A DNA stretch of 64,000 nucleotides from Betaproteobacteria bacterium (GCA_016192825.1 JACPTK010000099.1:62001-126000), one strand, 5' to 3'; positions 36,445-46,087 are shown, counted from the first letter of the stretch. Notes: generated by a model not told the origin, from the letters alone. Made by a program: numbers and translations.

Positions 36445-37851
36445 TTAAGGATTGGCTGGAGGTCCAGACATCGCCCGGGACAGGGCGCTTACGTCCTCCA
36501 GTGCCTCCAGGTGGCGCACCATGGCCACGATAGCGTCGAGTTGTGCGCTGGCCGGCTGCGGGGCCGCGAACCGCGCGCAGCGGCGAAACTTGTCTTCGAC
36601 CCACGCGAAGTCGAGCGGTCGGTCGGGGTTGCCTTTGATTACATCGGTGCGCCCAGTGAGCGTGCGACCGTCGCGGGTGCGGATCTCGACCACTACGGGC
36701 GTCAATCCGGGGCCGACCGGAGTTTGATCCTGCACGACCCGCACGCGTTGCGCGAGCGCCAGCACGCGCGCGTCCGAGCGGATATTCGCTTCCACGAAGT
36801 CATCCAGAAACAATCCGCGCCGCGCGATGGCCACGGCAATCGTATATGGGGTGCTGAACTGCGCTTCGACCTGCGAAATTCGATTCCCGTCGAAGGGAGC
36901 GCCGCACGTGCGCATGACCAGGAAAGTCACGTGCACCGTTACCTGGTCGATGTCATCAGGTCCCAGGTCGTGGGCATTCACGATAGCGAGCGCCGCGTCG
37001 ATGCAGCCGTGCGTTGGACGCGCGCTCGGATACGGCTTGATGCTGAGCTCGGCGCCCAGCCAGCGCTCACCGAGCGCCTCCAGCACGCGGTCACGGTCGA
37101 ACTTGCCGCCAAAATACAAGTTCGCCATGCCGACCGTGCCCTCGAAGATATTGCGCGCGCCCGTGATCCCGATGTCAACGAAATCACACGATTGCACCCC
37201 CGCGCGGGCGGCAAATCCAAGCTGCATGCGTTTGACCATCGCGCGATCGATATTGCATTGGCGGTTACCCGCGGCCTGGCTGTAACAGATTCCAAGCGCA
37301 TCGTGTGTTTGGCGGGCGTCGAACTGCCGTATTTTGGCACTCGCCGCCGCAGCGCCGAAATAGCCGAAAACAGCAGCCGGTGTCCAAGGCGTCGACTCCG
37401 CCAGCCCGAGACCAAGACGGCACATGAGGTCAACCCCGACCGCGACCGCTTCGATAACGCGCTGGCCGCTGACCGGGCCACAACGCTCTGCCGTCGCGAA
37501 CGCGGCAGGCACCACCGATGCATTGGCATGGACAGTCGTCGCATCATGCGTGTCATCGAACTCGATGGCGTGGGCGAACATGCTGTTGACGAGCGCCGCA
37601 TTGGCAGCCGGCAAACGGTTTCCACGCACCCACAGGGTGCTCTGCGGCCTGCCGCCTTCTTCGGAAATCAGGCGTGCGACGACCTCGCATCCAGGGGCGG
37701 ACGATCCGGCCAGGCTTGTGCCGAGAGTGTCCAGGATGAATTTCTTGGTGATTTCAACGACGTTCTCGGGCAAGTCGGCATAGCGCGTGTGCGCGACATG
37801 GTGCGCAAGTTCGCCTGCAAGATCGCCACGACGCGGATCGATATCAGTCAT
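36445..37851 (-). CDS. MmgE/PrpD family protein (1)
   Basis: The family includes 2-methylcitrate dehydratase, cis-aconitate decarboxylase and related enzymes on polycarboxylates. The 468 residues show KFILDTLGTSLAGS, NSMFAHAIEFDDTHDATTVH, GVDLMCRLGLGL, YSQAAGNRQ and SIKPYPSARPTHGCIDAALA. It is divergent from the Bug gene at 38.1 kb; the 278-bp spacer is AT-richer than the surroundings. It shares only family-level similarity with the other two paralogues here. Confidence 0.88.
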   Translation of the reverse strand: MTDIDPRRGDLAGELAHHVAHTRYADLPENVVEITKKFILDTLGTSLAGSSAPGCEVVARLISEEGGRPQSTLWVRGNRLPAANAALVNSMFAHAIEFDDTHDATTVHANASVVPAAFATAERCGPVSGQRVIEAVAVGVDLMCRLGLGLAESTPWTPAAVFGYFGAAAASAKIRQFDARQTHDALGICYSQAAGNRQCNIDRAMVKRMQLGFAARAGVQSCDFVDIGITGARNIFEGTVGMANLYFGGKFDRDRVLEALGERWLGAELSIKPYPSARPTHGCIDAALAIVNAHDLGPDDIDQVTVHVTFLVMRTCGAPFDGNRISQVEAQFSTPYTIAVAIARRGLFLDDFVEANIRSDARVLALAQRVRVVQDQTPVGPGLTPVVVEIRTRDGRTLTGRTDVIKGNPDRPLDFAWVEDKFRRCARFAAPQPASAQLDAIVAMVRHLEALEDVSALSRAMSGPPANP

Positions 37852-38129
37852 AAACGATTGCTGGATTCAGTGGCCACAACTTCTTGTCGCGCTGTCAGGT
37901 CAGCATTGATCGGAACAGCAGCAATCCGCCGCCGTTCGTAAGGCATGAAGTGACATTTTGAACTCGAATTGGGTTAAAGAAATTTACCATACCGAGCAGG
38001 CGACGCCACGAGTATTTTCCCGACATGGTTAGCTGTCGTCCATTAAGCGAACCTTCCGCTCATCGTCTCTTCCGCGTTAATATCATGCGTCAAGAGATGA
38101 ACGCTTCACGACGAGGAGGCTTGGAACCA

Positions 38130-39146
38130 ATGGTTTCGAAACTCACGCGCACAGATGTTTTCTCTGGCGAAAGCAGTCGCCTGGTCGCACGCATCATGGT
38201 CACGGTGGGATTCTCGCTGCTGGTTGCCGCGCAGGCAGTGCAGGCACAGGATTATCCGACCCGACCTGTCAGGTTGATCGCGCCGTTCTCGGCGGGCGGC
38301 GGTGCGGACTCCGTAGCGCGACTTATTGCCGAGAGGCTTTCCGAATCGTTGGGCAAGCAGGTCATCGTGGACAATCGGCCCGGTGCTTCCAACATCATCG
38401 GTACGGACATCGCCGCGAAAGCGCAGCCCGACGGCTACACAATACTCCTGGTGATAAACAACCACGTCACCAATGCCAGCCTTTTCCCGAAGCTGCCTTA
38501 CGATACCGAAAGGGATTTCACCCCGATAACACTCATAGGATTAAATCCCTTCATCCTGGTCGTTCACCCGTCGCTGCCGGCCCGATCCGTGCAGGACCTG
38601 ATCACGCTGGCGCGGGCGAAACCCGGCGCGCTCAACTTCGCATCCGCCGGAAACGGCACCGCGGCGCACCTCGCGGCGGAGCTATTCAACGTGAAGGCGA
38701 AGGTAAAGATGACCCACATTCCCTACAAAGGGATCTCGCAAGCGGTCATCGACGTTGTGTCGGGCGTCGTCCAGGTCATTTTCCCGAGCCCGGCCTCGGC
38801 AATCTCCCAGGTGAAGGCGGGCCGCCTGAGGCTGCTAGCGGTGACGACCCGCGAGCGACTGCGGTCGATGCCCGACGTTCCGACGATCGGGGAGAGTGGC
38901 GTTCCGGGCTACGAGTTCAGCAATTGGTGGGGACTGCTGGCGCCCCGCGGGACGCCGAGGAGCGTCGTGCTACGCCTGAACCGAGAGGTCAAACACGCGC
39001 TGCAGCAGCAGGGCGTCCAGGCGCGGCTGAGCGCCCTGAGTGGCGAGCCAGTCGGCAGCAGCCCTGAGTACTTCCGCGATTACCTAAAGGCGGAGACCGC
39101 GAAGTACGCCCAACTGATCAAGGACATCGGCCTTAAGCCCCACTAA
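38130..39146 (+). CDS. Bug/TctC-family tricarboxylate-type receptor (1)
   Basis: This is an extracytoplasmic solute receptor for small carboxylates. Beyond a signal sequence ending VAAQAVQAQ it has YPTRPVRLIAPFSAGGGADS, VIVDNRPGASNIIG, HIPYKGISQAVIDVVSG and PDVPTIGESGVPGYE. AGGAGG lies 11 bp before the ATG at 38130; earlier in-frame ATGs exist but lack a ribosome site. The MmgE/PrpD gene starts 27 bp after its stop, so the two probably form an operon. Confidence 0.9.
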   Translation: MVSKLTRTDVFSGESSRLVARIMVTVGFSLLVAAQAVQAQDYPTRPVRLIAPFSAGGGADSVARLIAERLSESLGKQVIVDNRPGASNIIGTDIAAKAQPDGYTILLVINNHVTNASLFPKLPYDTERDFTPITLIGLNPFILVVHPSLPARSVQDLITLARAKPGALNFASAGNGTAAHLAAELFNVKAKVKMTHIPYKGISQAVIDVVSGVVQVIFPSPASAISQVKAGRLRLLAVTTRERLRSMPDVPTIGESGVPGYEFSNWWGLLAPRGTPRSVVLRLNREVKHALQQQGVQARLSALSGEPVGSSPEYFRDYLKAETAKYAQLIKDIGLKPH

Positions 39147-39173
39147 GCCCGGCTGGGAACCTGAAGCTCCAGC

Positions 39174-40547
39174 GTGGATACGACAACAGAGCGCCTGGTC
39201 GGCTACACGACCAGTTTTTGCGAATCCCACCTGACGGAATCGGCCAGGGCCAAGACCACCGATCTGCTGGTGGACAGCATGGCCTGCGCCGTCGTGGGTG
39301 CTGGCTCGGAACCGGCAGCCATAGTCGCCAGGATCGCGAAAAGCGTGCAAGCCTCGCCGAGCGCCACCGTGTTCGGCTTCGGTATCCGGACCTCCCCCGA
39401 CCTCGCCGCGCTGGCAAATTCCATGATGGTCCGGACGTATGACTACAACGATGCGTACTTCGGCCACCCGAGCGACATGATCCCGGGCGTGCTCGCTGCG
39501 GGCGAAATCGCCCACGCATCCGGCCTGCAGGTGATGACCGCCGTCGCCCTGGCGTACGAGATCTACGGCGCGTTCGAGCGCAGCTGCCAGCGCGTCAAGG
39601 CCGGCTTCGATCAGGGGACGTTCATGAACATCGGCGTCGCCCTGGCCGCGGGTAAGCTGTGGAAGCTGACGCCAGCGCAGCTCTCCGACGCGGCCTCGCT
39701 CGCGCTGGTGCCAAACCTGCCTCTCGGTGTCAGCCGCTGGGGTGAACTATCGATGATGAAGGGCTGCGCGACTGCCTTCTCGGTCCGAAACGGCCTGTTC
39801 GCGGCGATGCTGGCGAAGGAAGGTTTTACCTCGGCTCCCGAGCCTTTCGAAGGTATCTACGGCCTGCACCACGTCACCGGGGCATTCGACCTGCGCCTGC
39901 CGCTCGAGAAAGACTGGCGCGTAGTCGAGATGGCGTACATAAAACCGATACCGGCGGAGAACAACACGATAGGACTCACCGAGCTGGCGCCCAGGATCCG
40001 GGAATGGTCGCCGATCGAGGAGATCGCGTCCATCGACATTGAAATGGCCGGGGGCTACGAGGTCCACCTCGGGGACGAGCCCAAGTACGATCCCAGAACG
40101 CGCGAGACCGCCGATCACAGCTTTCCCTATATCCTGGCGCGCGCGCTCGTCGACGGCGGCATTACACTCGACTCCTACACGCCGGAGCGCATCGCAGACC
40201 CGTCAATACGTCCCCTCATGCGCAAGATCCGCGTTCATGGCAGCGACGAGCTGCGGCGGATCATGAGCGCGTCAAGGGGGCCGGAAGCCAAGCCGGCGAA
40301 AATCCGCGTGCGGACCACCACCGGCCGCGAGTTCGCCGAAGAGATCATGGGACACAGCGGCCATCCGGACCGGCCGCAGAGCATGCGCCGCGATGCCATC
40401 AACGCCAAGCTCGATCTTTGCGCGCAGGCGGTGCGGATGCATCCCGAGCGGCGGGAGAAGATTCGCGAAGCCTGGTGGAACATCGTGAAAGCAGCCGACA
40501 TCGGTGCGCCCATCGGGACGATGGCCGCCTTCCTTTCACCGGACTGA
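39174..40547 (+). CDS. MmgE/PrpD family protein (2)
   Basis: The 457-residue protein begins at a GTG and shows the family features VDSMACAVVGAGSEPAA, NSMMVRTYDYNDAYFGHPSDM, AYEIYGAFERS, GRWGEL-like SRWGELSMMKGCATAFSVRNG and HSFPYILARALVDGGITL. It follows a Bug receptor gene, suggesting it acts on the imported acid. The start codon is less sure because no ribosome site is seen. Confidence 0.87.
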   Translation: MDTTTERLVGYTTSFCESHLTESARAKTTDLLVDSMACAVVGAGSEPAAIVARIAKSVQASPSATVFGFGIRTSPDLAALANSMMVRTYDYNDAYFGHPSDMIPGVLAAGEIAHASGLQVMTAVALAYEIYGAFERSCQRVKAGFDQGTFMNIGVALAAGKLWKLTPAQLSDAASLALVPNLPLGVSRWGELSMMKGCATAFSVRNGLFAAMLAKEGFTSAPEPFEGIYGLHHVTGAFDLRLPLEKDWRVVEMAYIKPIPAENNTIGLTELAPRIREWSPIEEIASIDIEMAGGYEVHLGDEPKYDPRTRETADHSFPYILARALVDGGITLDSYTPERIADPSIRPLMRKIRVHGSDELRRIMSASRGPEAKPAKIRVRTTTGREFAEEIMGHSGHPDRPQSMRRDAINAKLDLCAQAVRMHPERREKIREAWWNIVKAADIGAPIGTMAAFLSPD

Positions 40548-40598
40548 CGCGGACTGACCGGCCAGCTGAGCCTGGCCCCCGCCCCTTGCCTGGACTTC

Positions 40599-40650
40599 CT
40601 AGGTCGCGGTCTTGGTGAACCGGACCGTCACTGCGCGCGCCGCGAAATTA
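40599..40650 (-). pseudogene. C-terminal remnant of a ThDP-enzyme gene
   Basis: The minus strand reads FAARAVTVRFTKTAT followed by TAG, identical at the protein level to the last 15 residues of the ThDP enzyme encoded at 42777-44426. The DNA differs at many third positions. Nothing homologous lies upstream of it (above 40650), so this is the tail of a lost paralogue. Confidence 0.7.
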
Positions 40651-40703
40651 AACCCGGGACAAACCACTATTTCCCCCGGCCCTAGTACTTTCGATGGGCC
40701 AGG

Positions 40704-41681
40704 TTATTGGAGCTTGACGCCAGCCTCTTGTATCACCTTGCGCCATTTTGGAACCTCACGTGCCAGCTGTTTACGAAGGTCATCTTGCGTCCCAAGCAGC
40801 GGCGTCGCGCCAAATGTCAGCAGGCGCTCCCGGACTTCCGGTTCATTGAGGATTGACACGATCTCCCTATTCAACTTGCCGATGATTCGAGCCGGGGTTT
40901 TTACCGTACCATACATGCTGAACCAGCCGCTCGCGTCAAAGCCCGTCATGCCGGATTCGTCAAAGGACGGAACATCCGGAAGGATTGGCGTGCGCTTCGC
41001 CGTTGTTACAGCGAGCGGGTATAGCGAGCCCTTGCGTATGTAGGGCGCGAGCAGGACCACATTGTCCATTGCTACCTCCAGACGTCCCGCGAGGGCGTCT
41101 ACCAGCATGTCGCTGCTTCCTTTGTACGGAACGTACGTCATGTTGATTCCGGCCATGCGCTTGAAGATTTCACCGCTCAAGTGCTGTACCGTGCCAGCGG
41201 CGCCGGCGCCATGCGAGATCTTCCCGCTGTTCGCCTTGGCGTACTTGATCAGCCCGGCAACTGTCTTTACGCCGATCGAGGGATGGGCCACCATGACATA
41301 TGGCGTCGCTGCCACGAGCGCGACGGGCTCGAGATCCCGCTGTACGTCAAACTTCGCCTGGGTGTAAAGACTGCCGACGATGCTAATTGACGCACCCGCC
41401 AGCATCAGCGTGTAGCCATTCGGTTGCGATTGACCAACCAGCCGGGCGGCAATGATACCGCTGGCGCCTGACCGATTGTCCACCACTACCTGCTGCCCCA
41501 GCCGGGCAGTAAGTCGCCCTGCCACGAGCCGCGCAATCAAATCCGTGCTGCCTCCCGGAGAGACGCCAACTATCAATCTTATGGGCCGGGATGGATAACC
41601 CTGTTCCTGGGCCATTGCTGATACAGCTGTGATCGCCAGCATAGCGGCACCCGCCGCGGTCAACATGCGAAGAGTTGCCAT
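40704..41681 (-). CDS. Bug/TctC-family receptor (2)
   Basis: The 325-residue secreted receptor has a signal peptide ending VSAMAQ, YPSRPIRLIVGVSPGGSTDL, VVVDNRSGASGIIAARLV, MTYVPYKGSSDMLVDALAGR and PDVPSFDESGMTGFD. ATG 41681 is preceded by AGGAGG 7 bp upstream, so the longer open frame to 41750 is rejected. Codon use is visibly less GC-biased than in the dcw genes. It is last in the minus-strand set that starts with the CoA-transferase at 45.8 kb. Confidence 0.9.
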   Translation of the reverse strand: MATLRMLTAAGAAMLAITAVSAMAQEQGYPSRPIRLIVGVSPGGSTDLIARLVAGRLTARLGQQVVVDNRSGASGIIAARLVGQSQPNGYTLMLAGASISIVGSLYTQAKFDVQRDLEPVALVAATPYVMVAHPSIGVKTVAGLIKYAKANSGKISHGAGAAGTVQHLSGEIFKRMAGINMTYVPYKGSSDMLVDALAGRLEVAMDNVVLLAPYIRKGSLYPLAVTTAKRTPILPDVPSFDESGMTGFDASGWFSMYGTVKTPARIIGKLNREIVSILNEPEVRERLLTFGATPLLGTQDDLRKQLAREVPKWRKVIQEAGVKLQ

Positions 41682-41752
41682 CTCTTTCCTCCTTGTTCGT
41701 CCAGCAATGACAAAGATACTATTGGGGTCAATGACGCACGGCATCTGCAAAG

Positions 41753-42676
41753 CTAACCGTCCCTTTTGAGCAGGGCGGCAATCGCATCACCGGGGACCTT
41801 GATTTCTACGCCCGCACGCTCGTTTTGAAGCAACATCGCGGAGCGCGAATCGCGCTTAGCCCACCCGCGATTGACAGCCTCTGTCATTTCCGCATGCGCG
41901 AGGTTCGCTACTCGCATTGGGACGCCCAATTCACGCCCAAGCTCCGTTGCGAGCGCGATATCCTTTTGCGCCAGGTCCAGCGCAAAGTCAGCCGGTTCAA
42001 AAACGCCCTGAAGATACTGCTTGCCCAGCCGGTCGAATGTACGCAGCCTTCCAGTTGAACTTTGACGAACCGCACCCCATAAGGCCAACGGGTCAACGCC
42101 GGCTTTCACGCCAAGTGAGAAAACTTCCGCAAGCGCGGTTTGAATGGCATAGCCTGCGCAGTTATTGACGAGCTTCGCGATGGAACCCGCGCCGATCGGG
42201 CCGATATACAGGACTTCGCTGCTGATACCGTCAAGCAATGGGCGGTAACGGTTGAATGCCGTCTCGTCGCCGCCAACCCATACTGCAAGCAGCTTCCGCG
42301 GCGTTGGCGAAGGCGCGCCACCGCTTATCGGCGCGTCAAATACCTGAATGCCTTTCGAGCCGAAACGCGTGTGCAGCTTGCGTATCAAAGTGGGTGAGTT
42401 GGTGGAAAGATCGAACCATGCTGTGCCCGGTCGCATGCCTTCGATGAGCTGATCTGCAACCGACTCGACCTCGCGCGGCCCTGGCAATGACGTAAACACC
42501 ACCTCGGAATTTTCGGCTGCTTCGCGTGGACTGTCTGCCCATGTGGCGCCTGCCTGCAAATGTCGCGATGCCGCGTCCCGCCGCAGATCGTTTACTACCA
42601 GTTCGTGTCCCGCGGCACGCACGACAAGCGCTACTCGTCCCCCCATCGTGCCCAAGCCTATGAAACCTACGCGCAT
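41753..42676 (-). CDS. NAD(P)-dependent beta-hydroxyacid dehydrogenase (3-hydroxyisobutyrate dehydrogenase family)
   Basis: The 307-residue enzyme has the Rossmann start MRVGFIGLGTMGGRVAL, the substrate loop DAPISGGAPSPTPRKLLAVW (family DAPVSGG), and the catalytic lysine in GSIAKLVNNCAGYAIQ. Relatives reduce tartronate semialdehyde or oxidise 3-hydroxy acids. Next to a ThDP enzyme and a CoA-transferase, a role with a C2-C3 oxo acid or semialdehyde is likely. It is AT-richer than housekeeping genes here. Confidence 0.88.
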   Translation of the reverse strand: MRVGFIGLGTMGGRVALVVRAAGHELVVNDLRRDAASRHLQAGATWADSPREAAENSEVVFTSLPGPREVESVADQLIEGMRPGTAWFDLSTNSPTLIRKLHTRFGSKGIQVFDAPISGGAPSPTPRKLLAVWVGGDETAFNRYRPLLDGISSEVLYIGPIGAGSIAKLVNNCAGYAIQTALAEVFSLGVKAGVDPLALWGAVRQSSTGRLRTFDRLGKQYLQGVFEPADFALDLAQKDIALATELGRELGVPMRVANLAHAEMTEAVNRGWAKRDSRSAMLLQNERAGVEIKVPGDAIAALLKRDG

Positions 42677-42776
42677 ATGCAGTTGCCTCCATAATCAGAC
42701 TAGTCATTCGGTGGACTGACGGACGACAGACAGGTGATATCCGGTCGCCGATTGTCAGCCCTCACGCCCGACGGCG

Positions 42777-44426
42777 CTAAGTCGCCGTTTTGGTAAATCG
42801 CACGGTAACCGCCCGCGCGGCAAAATCGGTCACGACGTTGACCAGCGCCGGCTTGCCGTTCTTGATCGCGTTCTTCGCCCGCTCCAGCGCCGGGCGGATG
42901 TCTTCCGGCTTCTCGACCTGCTCGCCGTGGCAGCCCAGGCTCTGTGCGAACAGGTCGAAGCGCGTGTAGCCGAGGTCGCGCCCCGGCTTCTCGCGCCTGG
43001 GATCGGCGGTCCAGCCGCCGTTCAGGCTGATGACGACGATCACCGGGATGTTGTGGCGCGCGGCCGTGTCGAACTCCATCGCGTTCAGGCCGAACGAGCC
43101 GTCGCCGTGCAGCACGACGACCTGCTTGTCGGGCCGAGCCACCTTGGCCCCGACCCCCATCGGCATGCCGACGCCCATGGTGCCGAACGTGCCGGAATTG
43201 ATACGGTGCCGGGGAAAGTACGTCGGGATGGACTGGCGCCCGTAGTTGAGGATCTCCTGCCCGTCCACCACCAGGATCGCGTCGCGGTCCAGAAAATCAC
43301 GCACTTCCTTGCACAGCCGCAGCGGGTGGATCGGCGTCTTGTCCGTGGACATGGCCTTTTCCTGCTCGAAGCGCTTCGACTCCTCGATCGCAGCGAGATG
43401 GCCGCGCCAGTCCGCGAACCGGCCGGCATCGACCCGCTTCCCGCCCGTCGCGAGCATCTGGCGCATCACGGTCCCGGCGTCGCCGACGATGCCGACGTCC
43501 AGGCGCGGGCTCGCGCCGACCTCGGCCGGGTCGATGTCGATGCGCACGACTTTCGCCGTGCCCGACATGCGGGGCGGCTTCAACTGGCCGAACACGTAGT
43601 TCAGCCGGGTGCCGACGACGAGAAACAGGTCCGCTTCCTTCATCGCCGTCGAGCGCGCGTTGAGGAACGCATGCGGGTGGTCTTCCGGCAGCACCCCGCG
43701 GCCCTGCGGGGTGGTATAGATCGGCATGCCGGTGGCTTCCACCCACTTCCGCAGCGCATCGGCGCCGTCGGACCACAGCACGCCGCTGCCCGACAGCACG
43801 ACCGGCCGGCTGGACTTCTCGATCAGCTTCAGCGCTTCCTCGATGAGCGCAGGGTCACCCTGCGGCTTGCTCCGCGCGAGCGTCCGAGAAAGGTCCGGCC
43901 ACGTCACCGAGGATTCCTCGACCTCGCCGTAGAGCACGTCGGACGGCAGGTCGAGGTACACCGGCCCCGGCTTGCCGGCGATCGAGCGCCGGAAAGCCGT
44001 GTCGATCATCTCCGGTATGCGGTGGGTTTCGTAAACGCGCTCCGCCCACTTGGTGACGGGCTTCATGATCGCAACCTGGTCGATTTCCTGGAACGTGCCG
44101 GTGCCGAATTCCTTGATCGGGCTCGCGCCGCCGAATGCGACGACCGGGCTGCAGTCGATCAGCGCGTGCGCAATCCCGGTGGTCAGGTTGATGGTGCCGG
44201 GACCGGAGGTCCCCAGGCACAGCCCGGGCTTGTTGGTCACCCGCGCGTAGGCGTGCGCCGACATGGCCGCCGCCTGCTCGTGGCGCACGTCGATGCCGCG
44301 CACGCCCTTCTTCATGGCGCTGGTCAGCGCGTCGTTGATAGGCCCGCCCATGATGAAGAACATCGTGTCCACGCCGATGCGCTTCAAAGTTTCGCCGACG
44401 AGCGCGTTGCCGCTGATGGTTGCCAT
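42777..44426 (-). CDS. ThDP-dependent enzyme, oxalyl-CoA decarboxylase / 2-hydroxyacyl-CoA lyase-like
   Basis: The 549-residue enzyme has the catalytic Glu in IDVRHEQAAAMSAHAYAR, GLCLGTSGPGTINLTTGIAH, GGPVYLDLPSD-like KPGPVYLDLPSDVLYG, and the ThDP/Mg loop LHGDGSFGLNAMEFDTAARH ending in SLNGGW. The INSGTFGTMGVGMPMGVGA motif resembles oxalyl-CoA decarboxylases more than acetolactate synthases. GGAGG lies 8 bp before ATG 44426. The CoA-transferase upstream could supply an acyl-CoA substrate. Confidence 0.8.
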   Translation of the reverse strand: MATISGNALVGETLKRIGVDTMFFIMGGPINDALTSAMKKGVRGIDVRHEQAAAMSAHAYARVTNKPGLCLGTSGPGTINLTTGIAHALIDCSPVVAFGGASPIKEFGTGTFQEIDQVAIMKPVTKWAERVYETHRIPEMIDTAFRRSIAGKPGPVYLDLPSDVLYGEVEESSVTWPDLSRTLARSKPQGDPALIEEALKLIEKSSRPVVLSGSGVLWSDGADALRKWVEATGMPIYTTPQGRGVLPEDHPHAFLNARSTAMKEADLFLVVGTRLNYVFGQLKPPRMSGTAKVVRIDIDPAEVGASPRLDVGIVGDAGTVMRQMLATGGKRVDAGRFADWRGHLAAIEESKRFEQEKAMSTDKTPIHPLRLCKEVRDFLDRDAILVVDGQEILNYGRQSIPTYFPRHRINSGTFGTMGVGMPMGVGAKVARPDKQVVVLHGDGSFGLNAMEFDTAARHNIPVIVVISLNGGWTADPRREKPGRDLGYTRFDLFAQSLGCHGEQVEKPEDIRPALERAKNAIKNGKPALVNVVTDFAARAVTVRFTKTAT

Positions 44427-44529
44427 ATCGAATCCTCCTGGTTGCCGGCCTGGTGAGCGGCCGTTGCAGTTGGGCTGAAACGGCTCCTGGCGCAGGGGTG
44501 CGTGAGGGGAATATCCCCTCATTCATTTC

Positions 44530-45780
44530 TCAGTCGCGGGTGCCTTTCTTCAGCGGGGTTTCCTTGATGTACTCCTGGATCTCCGCCTCGCTCATGCCCA
44601 GCCACTCGGACAGCAGCTCCGCGGTGTGCTGGCCCAGCAGCGGCGCGGTCTTCACCGGCACGTGCGAGTCGGACATCTTCACCGGCCACCCCGGGATGTG
44701 GAACTTGCCGCGTGTCGGATGCTCGATCTCCTCGAACATGCCGCGCTTGCGGAGGTGCGGGTCGTTCATCAACTCCTGCGTGTCGAACACCGCCCCCGCC
44801 GGCACCCCCGCATTCTGCATCTTTTCCATGGCCTCCTGCTTGGTGAACTGGGCGCACCAGTCGCCGACCAGCTTGTCGACGACCACGGCGTTCCGGACGC
44901 GCAGCTTGGGCGTCGCGAATCGCGGGTCGTCCTTGAGATCCTCGCGCCCCATGAGAGTGAGCAGGCGCTGCCAGTGCCAGTTGCCGGCGCGCGTGGAATA
45001 GACCATGAGCCAGTCATTGGGGCCGCCCGGCTTGCACTTGTACAGCTCGCTGGGCGCGGCCGCGCCCAGCGAGCTCTGGTTGCCGGTGCGCTCGACCGGC
45101 TTGCCATTCATCAGTTGCCCGGCGAAGCAGATGCGGTTGAAGTTGATCACCGAGTCCTGCATCGTCACCTCGACGCGCTGGCCGCGGCCGGTGCGGTGGC
45201 GCTGGTTGAGCGCGGCGAGGATGCCGATCAGGCAGTGCAGCCCCGCGCCGGTGTCGCCGACGTGCGGCCCCGGCCGCAGCGGCGGGCCGCCCGCCTCACC
45301 GGTGATGGCATAAGCGCCGCCCACCGCCTGCGCGATCATGTCGAAGCTGAGGTACTTGCCGTAGGGGCCGTCGGGCGCGAAGCCCTTTATCTGGGCGTAG
45401 ACGAGGCGCGGGTTGATCTTCTTCACATCCTCGTAGCCGAGCCCCAACCTCTCGATGCCGCCGGGCGACATGTTCTCGATCATGACGTCGGCCTTCTCGA
45501 GCAGCTTCGTCAGCACCGCCTTGCCGCGCGGCGACTTGAGGTCGCACACCATGCTGCGCTTGTTGGCGTTCATGATGACGAAGTAGTAGGAATCGAGATC
45601 GCCGCGCTCGGTGGAGGCGAAGCGCCCGTTCTCCCCGCCTTGCGGCTCGACCTTGCAGATTTCGGCGCCGAGCCACGCCAGCGACTCGGTGCAGGACGTG
45701 CCGGCCTCATACTGGGTCAGGTCGACGACCTTCACCCCGGCCAGCGCGGTATTTGTGTTCGTGTTGCTCGACTGATTCAT
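44530..45780 (-). CDS. Family III CoA-transferase (CaiB/BaiF, formyl-CoA transferase-like)
   Basis: The 416-residue enzyme transfers CoA between carboxylic acids through an aspartyl-anhydride. It shows VVDLTQYEAGTSCTESLAWLGAE, NANKRSMVCDLKSPRGK, MIENMSPGGIERLGL, KGFAPDGPYGKY and the catalytic-Asp segment GPHVGDTGAGLHCLIG. The gene lies 103 bp upstream of the ThDP enzyme on the same strand, an frc-oxc-like pair. Substrate not determined. Confidence 0.88.
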   Translation of the reverse strand: MNQSSNTNTNTALAGVKVVDLTQYEAGTSCTESLAWLGAEICKVEPQGGENGRFASTERGDLDSYYFVIMNANKRSMVCDLKSPRGKAVLTKLLEKADVMIENMSPGGIERLGLGYEDVKKINPRLVYAQIKGFAPDGPYGKYLSFDMIAQAVGGAYAITGEAGGPPLRPGPHVGDTGAGLHCLIGILAALNQRHRTGRGQRVEVTMQDSVINFNRICFAGQLMNGKPVERTGNQSSLGAAAPSELYKCKPGGPNDWLMVYSTRAGNWHWQRLLTLMGREDLKDDPRFATPKLRVRNAVVVDKLVGDWCAQFTKQEAMEKMQNAGVPAGAVFDTQELMNDPHLRKRGMFEEIEHPTRGKFHIPGWPVKMSDSHVPVKTAPLLGQHTAELLSEWLGMSEAEIQEYIKETPLKKGTRD

Positions 45781-46049
45781 CCCTCTTTTCCTTTAATGAA
45801 GTGCTTCCGTTTGTGCGCCGGGCGGGATGAGCACGTTCCGCCCGCGAGACGCATCGATTCGGTCCGGGCGCGAATCGTGCCAGTGCCGGATCCCCCAACA
45901 CCGACACCATGGCATCGCGTCAGCGTCGCCGATTCGACATCGCGTTGCCCGGCGCGGCGCCTTGTCCCGACCGAATGGCGCGGGGATCCGGTTCGCCCCT
46001 TTCAACGACCGTGCCCGCGGCCCCGGCTGCAGGGTCCGCTCCGATACCG
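45781..46049. other. Intergenic region, no feature recognised
   Basis: This GC-rich stretch upstream of the CoA-transferase start must contain its promoter, but I see no convincing -10/-35 pair, hairpin, array or gene. It ends at a palindromic repeat. Confidence 0.5.
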
Positions 46050-46087
46050 TAGCAGCCTGTCGGAATTCCAAGTCCGACAGGCTGCTA
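46050..46087. repeat. Solo REP-like palindrome
   Basis: TAGCAGCCTGTCGGA and TCCGACAGGCTGCTA form a 15-bp perfect stem around ATTCCAAG. It is the same stem-loop as the right end of the composite elements at 22.6 and 52.6 kb. It contains the TAG stop of the gene at 46085-46942 and could act as its terminator. Confidence 0.85.

Noticed and set aside
36511-37941. Long plus-strand frame opposite the first MmgE/PrpD gene
   Set aside because: Composition is Arg/His/Ala-rich without motifs, typical of an antisense shadow in GC-rich DNA.
42927-44456. 509-codon plus-strand frame opposite the ThDP gene
   Set aside because: Antisense shadow; the minus strand carries complete ThDP-enzyme motifs.
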